Shown here one piece after another: positions 8,849-16,453 of a DNA stretch of 50,998 nucleotides (position 1 is its first letter; every line of letters starts with the position of its first letter). The DNA lies in contig DAOPZC010000035.1 in assembly GCA_035353175.1 (NCBI GenBank), positions 1 to 50,998 on the forward strand, written 5' to 3'. The DNA is from DAOPZC01 sp035353175. GTDB taxonomy: Bacteria; Verrucomicrobiota; Kiritimatiellia; RFP12; UBA1067. The notes under the pieces are model-generated. The model was not told the origin of the DNA. It made no database searches and worked only from the letters and a program-made list of their open reading frames with translations. The position numbers were made by a program, and so were the translations under genes.

Positions 8849-11136
8849 ACGAAACACGCGATCCGGTTTGCGGCATGACCGTGCCGGCGGCGCCCCGTTA
8901 CAGCTGCCGCTACGGCGAGGCAACCTACGGGTTCTGCAGTTCGCATTGCCTGCAACAGTTCAGCCGGCATGCGGAGTTTTATCTCAGCGGAAAACCCCGA
9001 TCAACGTCGCCGGGGCCGGATGAACACGCCGTCTACACCTGCCCCATGCACCCCGACGTGCGGCAAGAAGGCCCCGGCGACTGTCCCCAGTGCGGCATGG
9101 CGCTGGAGCCCGAAGGCGCGCCCGTCATGGCCGAGAAGGAAGCTCCCAATCCCGAGCTGCTCCTGATGGGCCGGCGTTTCCGGACGAGCCTCGCGCTGAC
9201 GCTGCCCGTCTTTGTTCTGGCGATGACCACGCACCTCGGGTTTCTGCCCGCGCGGGTTCCGCTGCGGCTTGAACAGGCGATCGAGTTCGCGCTGGCCACG
9301 CCGGTGGTCTTCTGGGGCGGGTGGCCGTTCCTCGTGCGCGCCTGGCAGTCGCTCGTGACCCGCCATTTCAACATGTTCACGCTAATCGGGCTCGGCGTTC
9401 TCGTGGCATGGAGTTACAGCGTCTTCGCGCTCGCGGCGCCGCGCCTGCTCCCGACGGCAGGCCATCACGGCGCGCCGGTCTATTTCGAAGCCGCGGCGGT
9501 GATCACCACGCTGGTGCTGCTGGGCCAGATGCTGGAGCTCCGGGCACGGGCTCACACGAACGCGGCGCTCACACTGCTGCTGGGCCTCGCGCCCAAAACC
9601 GCCCGCCTCCTGCGCATCGACGGTGCCGAAGAGGACGTGCCGCTGGACGAGGTGCTGCCCGGCGACCGTTTGCGCATCCGGCCCGGCGAGAAGATCCCGG
9701 TGGATGGCGACGTCTGCGAAGGCCAAAGCAGCGTCGACGAATCCATGGTCACCGGCGAAGCGATGCCGGTGGAGAAAGCGGTCGGCGACCCGCTCATCGG
9801 CGCGACCGTCAACGGCACAGGTGCGCTGGTGATGAGAGCCGAGAAGGTCGGAGCCGACACGCTGCTCGCGCAGATCGTCAAACGCGTCGCGGAAGCCCAG
9901 CGCTCGCGCGCGCCGATCCAGCGGCTGGCGGATGTGGTCGCCGGATATTTCGTGCCGGCGGTCGTGTCCCTCGCGCTCGTGACGTTCGGCGTTTGGCTGG
10001 CGTGGGGGCCCGAACCGCGGATCGCCTATGCGCTGCTGAATGCGGTGTCGGTCCTGATCATCGCCTGCCCGTGCGCACTCGGCCTCGCCACGCCGGTCTC
10101 GGTGATGGTGGGCGTGGGGCGCGGAGCCACGGCCGGCGTGCTGATCAAGAACGCCGAGGCGCTGGAACTCTTGGCGCGGGTGGACACGCTGGTGCTCGAC
10201 AAGACCGGAACGCTCACCGAAGGCCGTCCGCAGCTGGCGTCGGTCCTCGCACGGAACAGCGCCGAGACGCATGAGGTGCTGGCGTACGCCGCCGCGCTGG
10301 AAAAGGCCAGCGAGCATCCGCTGGCCGAGGCGATCGTCCAGGGCGCGGCCGCGCGCGGCATCAGTCCGGCGGCGGTCAGCGGCTTCCGCTCCTTCACGGG
10401 ACTGGGCGTAACCGGCTGCGTGGACGGGCGCGAGGTGGCACTGGGGAACCCCGGTCTGCTGGCGCGGCTCGGAATCGTAGCCGACGCGTGGACAGAAGCG
10501 GCGGACCGTTTGCGCGCCGAGGGGCAGACCGTGGTCTTTGTGGCGATCGATGGGCGGTCCGCGGGCCTGATCGGCGTGGCCGATCCGGTCAAAGCCTCGG
10601 CGGCGGCGGCGGTCGCCGCTCTGCAGGCGGCCGGGGTCCGCGTGATCATGCTCACGGGCGACCACCGCACGACGGCTGAAGCGGTGGCGCGCCGCCTGGG
10701 CATCGACACGGTGCAGGCCGAAGTGCTGCCCGGCGACAAGGCTGAGGCGGTCAAGCGTCTGCAGGGCGAAGGACACCTCGTGGCCATGGCCGGCGACGGC
10801 ATCAACGACGCGCCTGCGCTCGCGCAAGCGGAGGTCGGCATCGCGATGGGAACAGGCACCGACGTGGCGATCGAAAGCGCGGGCATCACCCTGGTGAAAG
10901 GCGATCTCAACGGCATCCTCCGCGCGCGACGCCTGAGCCGCGCCACGCTCCGCAACATCCGGCAAAACCTGCTTTTCGCCTTCCTCTACAACACGGCGGG
11001 GATCCCGCTCGCGGCCGGCGCGCTCTATCCCTTTTTCGGCGTCTTGCTCTCGCCGATGTTCGCGGCCGCAGCCATGAGCCTCAGCTCCGTTTCCGTGATC
11101 GGCAACGCCCTGCGTCTGAGGCACGTGAAACTTTGA
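8845..11136 (+). CDS. copA: Cu(I)-exporting P-type ATPase (P1B-1), YHS-domain type
   Basis: 763 residues. ATP-driven export of monovalent copper (possibly silver) across the inner membrane. The N-terminus lacks the usual CxxC HMA domain. It carries a YHS metal-binding domain (DPVCGMTV, C9, with FCSSHC) and a heavy-metal-binding motif YTCPMHPDV with CPQCGMALEP (about residues 65-92). The core is complete: TGE in MVTGEAMP, CPC in IACPCALGLATP (about 407-418), phosphorylation site DKTGTLTEG (D452), SEHPLAEA and hinge GDGINDAPA (about 651). The last membrane pair has YN (FLYNTAG) and MSLSS, the signatures of Cu(I) pumps. The start overlaps the stop of the upstream secreted-protein gene (ATGA). 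No copper regulator or chaperone is adjacent. It faces a DUF2284 gene 10 nt away. Confidence 0.92.
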   Translation: MNETRDPVCGMTVPAAPRYSCRYGEATYGFCSSHCLQQFSRHAEFYLSGKPRSTSPGPDEHAVYTCPMHPDVRQEGPGDCPQCGMALEPEGAPVMAEKEAPNPELLLMGRRFRTSLALTLPVFVLAMTTHLGFLPARVPLRLEQAIEFALATPVVFWGGWPFLVRAWQSLVTRHFNMFTLIGLGVLVAWSYSVFALAAPRLLPTAGHHGAPVYFEAAAVITTLVLLGQMLELRARAHTNAALTLLLGLAPKTARLLRIDGAEEDVPLDEVLPGDRLRIRPGEKIPVDGDVCEGQSSVDESMVTGEAMPVEKAVGDPLIGATVNGTGALVMRAEKVGADTLLAQIVKRVAEAQRSRAPIQRLADVVAGYFVPAVVSLALVTFGVWLAWGPEPRIAYALLNAVSVLIIACPCALGLATPVSVMVGVGRGATAGVLIKNAEALELLARVDTLVLDKTGTLTEGRPQLASVLARNSAETHEVLAYAAALEKASEHPLAEAIVQGAAARGISPAAVSGFRSFTGLGVTGCVDGREVALGNPGLLARLGIVADAWTEAADRLRAEGQTVVFVAIDGRSAGLIGVADPVKASAAAAVAALQAAGVRVIMLTGDHRTTAEAVARRLGIDTVQAEVLPGDKAEAVKRLQGEGHLVAMAGDGINDAPALAQAEVGIAMGTGTDVAIESAGITLVKGDLNGILRARRLSRATLRNIRQNLLFAFLYNTAGIPLAAGALYPFFGVLLSPMFAAAAMSLSSVSVIGNALRLRHVKL

Positions 11137-11146
11137 CCGGGAGGCG

Positions 11147-11686
11147 CTAGTACAGGATCATTCCGACATAGGAGACCGTGTCGGGGCCGTTGGTGTAGGA
11201 GAGACCGGCACGGTCGATGAGCGCGGCCACGTCGATGCCGTAGGATTCGAGCGAGGCCATGGCTTGGTCCGGCCGACGGCAGGGTTCGCCAGAGGGGAAG
11301 GTGCAGGCGTCGCAAACCGAACACGCGCCCGCGCTCAAGGCCAGCGTTCCGCCGGACGACAGCAGCGGCGCAACCCTCTCCGCAACCTGCCTGAAGAGCG
11401 CGTTGTGCTGGTCGCCCCCGGCCAGCATGCCATCGAAATCGAACATGTCTTCGATCGGCCACACCGTCTGGACCACCAGCCCGCGCGTGAAGCATCGGGC
11501 GCGGGCCTCCAGCGCGGACGGGGAACCGACGCCGGGCGGGCAAGCCCAATTCGTGCCGTATTTCCCGCATCGGTTGGAAGCGCAGGCCTCCCGGAACGCC
11601 GCGTTGAAAACGAGGTCCGCCACCGCGACCTCGCCGCAGCGCGTGACGCCGAATTCCGCCAGCAAGGCTCTGACCCGCTTTTCCAC
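11147..11686 (-). CDS. DUF2284 family metal-binding protein
   Basis: 179 residues. Cys-rich, with the DUF2284 arrangement: CASNRCGKYGTNWACPPGVG near residues 35-55 and a ferredoxin-like cluster region CSVCDACTFPSGEPC near residues 122-137. The family is thought to bind metal, probably an Fe-S cluster, but its activity is not established. The protein has no signal peptide and should be cytoplasmic. It sits 19 nt downstream of the M24 peptidase on the same strand and is probably in its operon. It converges on the copper ATPase with only 10 nt between stop codons. Confidence 0.82.
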   Translation of the reverse strand: MEKRVRALLAEFGVTRCGEVAVADLVFNAAFREACASNRCGKYGTNWACPPGVGSPSALEARARCFTRGLVVQTVWPIEDMFDFDGMLAGGDQHNALFRQVAERVAPLLSSGGTLALSAGACSVCDACTFPSGEPCRRPDQAMASLESYGIDVAALIDRAGLSYTNGPDTVSYVGMILY

Positions 11687-11705
11687 CGTCCCGCGCCCCT
11701 CCGCT

Positions 11706-12887
11706 TTAGAGCGTGACGATACCGGGATCGCAGGGAGTGAGCCCCTCCATGCCGCCGGCCGTGACCAGGAAGGTGTCCTCCACCCCCACCGCCCCGGTGC
11801 CGGGGATCACAAACTTGGGTTCGAGCGCGATGCACATGCCCGCCTCCAGCGTCTCTTTCGACCGCGCGCACAAAACCGGCTGTTCATTGATGACCAGGCC
11901 CGTGCCGTGCCCCACGAACTTCGCCTTCTGCGCGAGGCCCATGAAACAGTCGGCCAGCCCCGCCTCTTCCGCCTTCTTGAGCGCGAGCAGATAAAGGTCC
12001 TCACAGCGGGCGCCGGGCACGCCGGCCGCCGCAATGGCACGCTGGATATCGATCGAAACCTGGTGCGCGTCGTAAGCCTTGGACGCGAGCTTGCCGAGGG
12101 CGAAGGTGCGCGTGCAGTCGGTGAGATATCCGTAGAAGTTGGCCGCGATGTCCACCATGACGGACATGCCCTCCTTCAGCTGGATGCCGCTCTGGCCCAC
12201 GGGAAAAGACGGATGCAGCCCGGCGCCGCCCAGGCCGAAGTCGTACGGCGAGGGCGCCCCGCCGTTGTCGCCCGCGAGGATCGTACCCATGAACCCTTCC
12301 ATGCTCTCGCCCGCGACGCGGAACAAGCCGAGGCCGCCGGCTTTGAGCATCAGATGGAACATCTCGACCGACCACGCCTGGTCGGTCATTCCGGGCTCGT
12401 AGACCGAAGCAAAGCGCCCCACCACGGCGGCGTGGCGGCTGCCGGTCTTTTTCATCAGGCGAATCTCATAGGGCGTCTTGACGGCGCGGCTCCGCCGCAG
12501 CAGCGCGGAGCCGTCCGCCGCCGGCGCCGTCCCGAAAACCGCGGCCAACCGGACCCATTCGCTGTGGGGTAGCTCATCGCCCTCCAGCAACACCTTGCCG
12601 GGCAAGGCCACGCCCGCGGCGCGCAGGATTTCCGGTATCTGCTCCGGCTTGCGGATCTCGACCACGTTCTGGCCGGTCAGCCCGCAGGGGCGCCGCACGA
12701 AGAACCACGGCGCGCCCTCGGCCGGGATATAAATAAAGCCCATGAAGATGCGGCCCGACAGGTACAGCAGATTCACGTTGGTGCCGACCAGCAGGCCCTC
12801 CGCTCGCGTCTGCCCCATGCGCATCTGCAGGAGCGACCAGCGGGTTTTCAGATCAGCGATCAGTTCTGGCGTATATCCGGTAAACAT
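11706..12887 (-). CDS. M24 family metallopeptidase (Xaa-Pro aminopeptidase/creatinase type)
   Basis: 393 residues. The N-terminal creatinase-like domain (about 1-150) is followed by a pita-bread M24 peptidase domain. The five metal ligands are all visible: Asp in VDIAANFYGY and in TDCTRTF, His in KFVGHGTGLV, Glu in IALEPKF and Glu in GVEDTF (about residues 243, 254, 323, 354 and 367). It probably removes N-terminal residues before proline from peptides in the cytoplasm. I chose ATG 12887 over an in-frame upstream ATG (12929), because a TTTACA-N18-TATAGT promoter ends only 7 nt before ATG 12887 and would exclude the longer start. That makes the mRNA probably leaderless; no Shine-Dalgarno is present. 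The DUF2284 gene follows. Confidence 0.85.
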   Translation of the reverse strand: MFTGYTPELIADLKTRWSLLQMRMGQTRAEGLLVGTNVNLLYLSGRIFMGFIYIPAEGAPWFFVRRPCGLTGQNVVEIRKPEQIPEILRAAGVALPGKVLLEGDELPHSEWVRLAAVFGTAPAADGSALLRRSRAVKTPYEIRLMKKTGSRHAAVVGRFASVYEPGMTDQAWSVEMFHLMLKAGGLGLFRVAGESMEGFMGTILAGDNGGAPSPYDFGLGGAGLHPSFPVGQSGIQLKEGMSVMVDIAANFYGYLTDCTRTFALGKLASKAYDAHQVSIDIQRAIAAAGVPGARCEDLYLLALKKAEEAGLADCFMGLAQKAKFVGHGTGLVINEQPVLCARSKETLEAGMCIALEPKFVIPGTGAVGVEDTFLVTAGGMEGLTPCDPGIVTL

Positions 12888-12894
12888 GAGCGTC

Positions 12895-12924
12895 ACTATA
12901 ACGAATCCTGCGATCCGGTGTAAA
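12895..12924 (-). promoter_or_regulatory. Sigma70-like promoter giving a leaderless M24 peptidase mRNA
   Basis: On the minus strand TTTACA (12919-12924), an 18-bp spacer and TATAGT (12895-12900) match the consensus 5/6 each. The A of ATG 12887 lies 8 nt from the -10 box, exactly where transcription should begin. Confidence 0.5.
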
Positions 12925-12933
12925 GCCAACGCC

Positions 12934-13111
12934 TTATCGACAGGTTATCACTTTTATCAAATAGAGGGTTATAAACAGGTTATAATAACTCTGTTAATAA
13001 GATATAAGTCGTTATAAGTAATATATTTAGGCCTTACCATATTCTGTCGATATCTTGTGCTTGTCGATAACCCCCGTGTTGCGGCATACTATTTCCACGT
13101 TGTTATCAACA
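12934..13111. promoter_or_regulatory. AT-rich divergent intergenic region with a cluster of DnaA-box-like 9-mers
   Basis: This 178-bp AT-rich stretch holds five copies of TTATNNACA: TTATCGACA (12934-12942, plus), TTATAAACA (12969-12977, plus), TTATTAACA (12992-13000, minus), TTATCGACA (13062-13070, minus) and TTATCAACA (13103-13111, plus). A near copy, ATATCGACA (13045-13053, minus), lies between. The word ACAGGTTAT also occurs twice (from 12941 and 12975 on, approximately). They lie between the M24 peptidase and the XRE regulator. They could bind DnaA, as a titration or origin-like site, or be operators for the neighbouring regulator. A weak promoter toward the regulator (TTGTCG-N18-CATACT, 13061-13090) overlaps one copy. 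Confidence 0.45.
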
Positions 13112-13128
13112 GGATTCGGTACACCGGA

Positions 13129-13677
13129 ATGGCACAACTTTCCATAGCTTTCTGTCGGCAATTATCCAAAGCCCGGCGCGAAAAAGGCATGACCCAGAGC
13201 GCCTTGGCCGAGGCCGTGGGCTGCAAACAGTCGGCCATCAGCATGCTGGAGTCTGGGCAGTCGGTCAAGATCGCGCGGGAGACGGTCGAGAAGATCGCGT
13301 CGCGGCTGGGCGTCCCCCTCGAACCGGCGTCCGACGATCCCCGTTCACCGGCGATGGCCGCCGGCCCGCTGCCTGCCCACGCCTTCTGCCCCAATGCCTT
13401 CTGTTACACCAACGTTCCCTATGTGGTCAACGGGGATCTCCTCTTCTGGCCGCGCCCGCAGCCGGCCTCCGCAGCCGGCGGCACGCACTGTGCGGTCTGC
13501 GGCGAGCTGCTGGAGCGGCGCTGCCCGCACTGCGGCGCACCGCTCGGCGCAGGCGCCTGTTGCCCGCACTGCGGCGGCGCGCTAGTCACCAACACGCTTC
13601 CGCCGGAGACCGATCCGGAGACCTGGTCCGCTCAGCGCCGCCGCGAGATCGCCGAGTGGCGTTCGCTGACCCTGTAA
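13129..13677 (+). CDS. XRE-family HTH regulator with C-terminal zinc ribbons
   Basis: 182 residues. I chose ATG 13129 because residues encoded upstream of it show no domain and overlap the promoter-like DNA; a start at 13057 is possible. An XRE/Cro-type helix-turn-helix spans about residues 5-65 (ALAEAVGCKQSAISMLESGQ is the recognition core). The C-terminal half holds a CPNAFC motif and a double zinc ribbon: CAVCGELLERRCPHCG and CCPHCGGAL. The combination suggests a DNA-binding regulator that uses metal for structure or sensing; the target is unknown. It is transcribed away from the M24 peptidase across the box-rich region, so autoregulation there is plausible. It lies 12 nt before the ELM1-like gene. 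Confidence 0.75.
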   Translation: MAQLSIAFCRQLSKARREKGMTQSALAEAVGCKQSAISMLESGQSVKIARETVEKIASRLGVPLEPASDDPRSPAMAAGPLPAHAFCPNAFCYTNVPYVVNGDLLFWPRPQPASAAGGTHCAVCGELLERRCPHCGAPLGAGACCPHCGGALVTNTLPPETDPETWSAQRRREIAEWRSLTL

Positions 13678-13689
13678 TCGGAACGCCCC

Positions 13690-14631
13690 ATGCAAAAGAA
13701 ACTCCTGATCGTCACCGACGGCAAACCCGGACACGAGAACCAATCGAAGGCGTTCTGTTCCGCCTTGGGGTACGATTACGACTGCGTCCGCACCTCCTAC
13801 CCGACCCGTTTCCACAAGGCGCTTTCCTATCTGGTGGACCGCCTGGGGCTCGTGTGGGACTACCCGTTCAAGATCGAGCAGACCGACGGCTATTACGCGG
13901 CCGTGGTCTGCACCGGCTCGACGGCCTTCTACCCCGGCAAGATCGCCGCGCGGCGCCGCGGTATCCCGGTGGCCGCGATCCTCTACCCCGGCGGCTACAA
14001 GAAGCTGAATTTCGACTGCATCCTCGCCCCGGTCTTCGACCGGCCCGCCCACTACCCGAACATCCTTCCGATCCCCGTCAACCTGACCTCCACCCACGCG
14101 GCCTTTTATGAGGCGGGCGTCGCGGCGTTCCGCAAGCGCCACACGCCGCAGAAGCCCGCGGCCGCCGTGATCGTCGGCGGGCCGAACGCGTTTGCCGCGA
14201 TGACCCCCGACGCGATGAGGCGCGATCTCGACCGCCTCTTTGCCGCAACGGAAGGCCGCGAGCGCTGGGTCACCACGTCGCGCCGCACGCCGCCCGCGGT
14301 GGAGGCTCTGATCGACACCTATCCGTTCGACTACAAACTGCTTTTCAGCCGCGACACGTTCAATCCGATCCCGGCGTTCGTCACGCTGTGCGAGCGGCTC
14401 TTCGTCACGGCGGATTCGACCGGCATGATCAGCGAGGCCGTCACGCGCGGCACGGCGTCGGTCGAAGTGCTGATGAACCTCAAGGGCTCTTCCTCTAAAT
14501 TCGCGCGCTTCATCGCGAACCTCGAGCAGGAACGGGCCGTGCATGTTTTCGACGGCACCCTCGGCACCGCGAACCGCAAAATCGACCTCGCGCCGATCTT
14601 CGAGAACGCCCGGGCGCTGCTGAAGCTGTGA
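13690..14631 (+). CDS. ELM1/GtrOC1-like family protein (predicted nucleotide-diphospho-sugar-type transferase)
   Basis: 313 residues. It resembles the bacterial relatives of mitochondrial fission protein ELM1 (PF06258), which have a GT-B glycosyltransferase-like shape. Visible features are the N-terminal LLIVTDGKPGHENQS, the middle GSTAFYPGKIAARRRGIP with ILYPGGYKKLNFD, IVGGPNAFAAM, and the C-terminal VTADSTGMISEAVTRGTAS that fits a sugar-nucleotide-binding turn. No signal peptide or membrane segment. Bacterial members are often found near envelope-glycan genes; the substrate is unknown. It starts 12 nt after the regulator gene and may be co-transcribed with it. Confidence 0.75.
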   Translation: MQKKLLIVTDGKPGHENQSKAFCSALGYDYDCVRTSYPTRFHKALSYLVDRLGLVWDYPFKIEQTDGYYAAVVCTGSTAFYPGKIAARRRGIPVAAILYPGGYKKLNFDCILAPVFDRPAHYPNILPIPVNLTSTHAAFYEAGVAAFRKRHTPQKPAAAVIVGGPNAFAAMTPDAMRRDLDRLFAATEGRERWVTTSRRTPPAVEALIDTYPFDYKLLFSRDTFNPIPAFVTLCERLFVTADSTGMISEAVTRGTASVEVLMNLKGSSSKFARFIANLEQERAVHVFDGTLGTANRKIDLAPIFENARALLKL

Positions 14632-14734
14632 CGGGGCTCGCGCCCTCCGCTTCCTTTTTGTTAAAAAACCGTTGCCGATTCATCCCGCACATATTATCAT
14701 GCGTTACTATTTAAAGAAACGGATGGAGAATATC

Positions 14735-15754
14735 GTGTCTATGAAACTGCTGTTGCCCGTATTATCCGCCTGCGCGCTGGCCGTCTTGTCGGGATGCGCG
14801 AAAAAGAGTGAGCCGGCCGCGGCCGCAGGAACGGTCACGCTGAACTACGCCAACTTCCCGCCGGCTTCGACCTTCCCGTGCGTTCAGATGGAGCACTGGA
14901 AATCCGAGATCGAAAAACGCACCGGCGGCAAGGTCAAGGTGAACACGTACCCCGGCGGAACACTGCTCGGCGCCAAAGACATCTTCGACGGTGTGATCGC
15001 GGGCACGGCGGACATCGGCAACTTCGCGATGAGCTATCAGCCGGGACGCTTCCCCGTCTCCGAAGGCATGGACCTGCCGCACTTCTTCGCCGACGCCAAA
15101 ACGTCCAGCCGTATTCTGGCCGAGCTGATCGCGGCCTTCAAGCCCGCCGAGTTTGAAAAGGTCAAGGTGCTGACCCTCTTCACCTGTCCGCCCGCCATGG
15201 TGATGAGCACGAAGGAAATCAAGTCGCTCGCGGACCTTAAAAACATGCCGCTGCGCTCCTCCGGCACCGGCGCGGAAGTGATGAAGCGCCTGGGCGCGTC
15301 ACCGGTCGCCATGCCGCAGTCGGACGTGCCCGACGCGCTGCAGAAGGGGGTCGTCAAAGGCAACGTCTCGTCCGGCGAGGTGCTCAAGGACATGAACTAT
15401 GCGTCCTATTGCCCGTTCGTCTTCAAGACCGACCTGTGTGTCATCAGCTTCGCAGTGGTCATGAACAAGGCCAAGTACGACGCCCTGCCGGCCGATGTGA
15501 AGCAGGCGTTCGACGCCCTTTACCTCGAACAGGCCGAGTGGACGGGCGCGTATGTGGACCAGCACGTGCAGGAGGCGCTCGTTTGGTCTAAAGAGCAACA
15601 CCAGCTCGCAATCAACGAGCCTTCAACCGAGGACCGCGCCACGCTGCGCGCCACCGCGCAGCCGCTGGTCGACGAATACGTCGCCCGTGTCACCGCAAAA
15701 GGCGTGGACGGAAAAGCCGTCATCGACTTCATCCGCGGGAAAATGGCGAAATAG
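14735..15754 (+). CDS. dctP: TRAP transporter substrate-binding lipoprotein (DctP family)
   Basis: About 339 residues. The N-terminus is a lipoprotein signal (MKLLLPVLSACALAVLSGCA, lipobox LSGC), so the mature protein is anchored in the periplasm. The DctP fold is shown by MEHWKSEIEKRTGGKVKV, YPGGTLLGAKDIFDGV, LKNMPLRSSGTGAEVMKRLG, MPQSDVPDALQKGVVKG and the C-terminal AYVDQHVQEAL helices. It captures an organic acid, type unknown, for the permease pair that follows. Start: GGAG (14725-14728) is 6 nt before GTG 14735 and 12 nt before ATG 14741, so the GTG fits better; both are in frame and keep the signal intact. Confidence 0.9.
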   Translation: MSMKLLLPVLSACALAVLSGCAKKSEPAAAAGTVTLNYANFPPASTFPCVQMEHWKSEIEKRTGGKVKVNTYPGGTLLGAKDIFDGVIAGTADIGNFAMSYQPGRFPVSEGMDLPHFFADAKTSSRILAELIAAFKPAEFEKVKVLTLFTCPPAMVMSTKEIKSLADLKNMPLRSSGTGAEVMKRLGASPVAMPQSDVPDALQKGVVKGNVSSGEVLKDMNYASYCPFVFKTDLCVISFAVVMNKAKYDALPADVKQAFDALYLEQAEWTGAYVDQHVQEALVWSKEQHQLAINEPSTEDRATLRATAQPLVDEYVARVTAKGVDGKAVIDFIRGKMAK

Positions 15755-15825
15755 GGCCGCCGCGGGCGGTTCGGGAAGCCGTCCCGGCCACGCAGGCTGT
15801 ACAACATTCTATCCTCTGTTTCGCC

Positions 15826-16401
15826 ATGCTGCTCAAACTGATCAAAGCTGAAAAAGGGTTCTGCGCCGCCGGCATGGCGGTGTCCGGCGCGCTGCTCGTC
15901 GCGCTGGTGCTGCTGTCCGGCCTCAACGTGGCCTGCCGTCTCGCGGGCCACCCGCTCAGCGCGAGTTACGAGCTCTCCGGCCTGTTCGGCGCGCTGATCG
16001 CGGCGCTCGCCCTGGCCGATACGCAGCGCAAGCGCGGCCATGTCGAACTCGACCTCTTCACGCGTAACTACTCCGCGACGACCCGCCGCTGGGTCGGCGT
16101 CTGCAACGTTTTCGGCGGGGCCCTGCTGATGCTCCTGCTCGGCTGCCAGCTCGCAAACCGCGCGGGCGTGCTGCTGCGGGCGGGCGAGGTCTCGGAAACC
16201 CTCAAGCTTCCCTACCCGTGGCTCATGTACGGCGCGGCCTTCGGGCTCTTCCTGCTGGCGGCCTCTTTCCTCACCGATTTCGTCCTGCTGCTCTTCGGCC
16301 ATGCCGACAAGAACGCGTATGCCCAGCAGCGGGCCCACATGGTCAACAGCATCCGCGGCGACCTCGAATGCGATCACTCAACCACCCCCGAGAACACGTA
16401 A
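15826..16401 (+). CDS. dctQ: TRAP transporter small permease (DctQ family)
   Basis: 191 residues with four hydrophobic helices (about residues 12-35, 45-67, 88-112, 130-155), the size and layout of DctQ. The loop ADTQRKRGHVELDLFT after helix 2 is the usual DctQ signature. It forms the inner-membrane complex with the large permease and is driven by the Na+ gradient in known members. It lies 71 nt after dctP and 52 nt before dctM in one transcription unit. Confidence 0.88.
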   Translation: MLLKLIKAEKGFCAAGMAVSGALLVALVLLSGLNVACRLAGHPLSASYELSGLFGALIAALALADTQRKRGHVELDLFTRNYSATTRRWVGVCNVFGGALLMLLLGCQLANRAGVLLRAGEVSETLKLPYPWLMYGAAFGLFLLAASFLTDFVLLLFGHADKNAYAQQRAHMVNSIRGDLECDHSTTPENT

Positions 16402-16453
16402 CGGCCAGGGCGTCTCCGGAACCCGTCCCTGCCGCAACAAAGTGACCCCTCCC

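Noticed and set aside
7094..8923. 609-codon open frame on the minus strand
   Set aside because: Opposite the secreted protein gene that has a strong ribosome site and signal peptide; no recognisable domain in the antisense frame.
11122..11131. CACGTGAAAC, half of a parS site
   Set aside because: Only the right half matches; the left half is GAGG. It codes the end of the copper ATPase and is likely chance.
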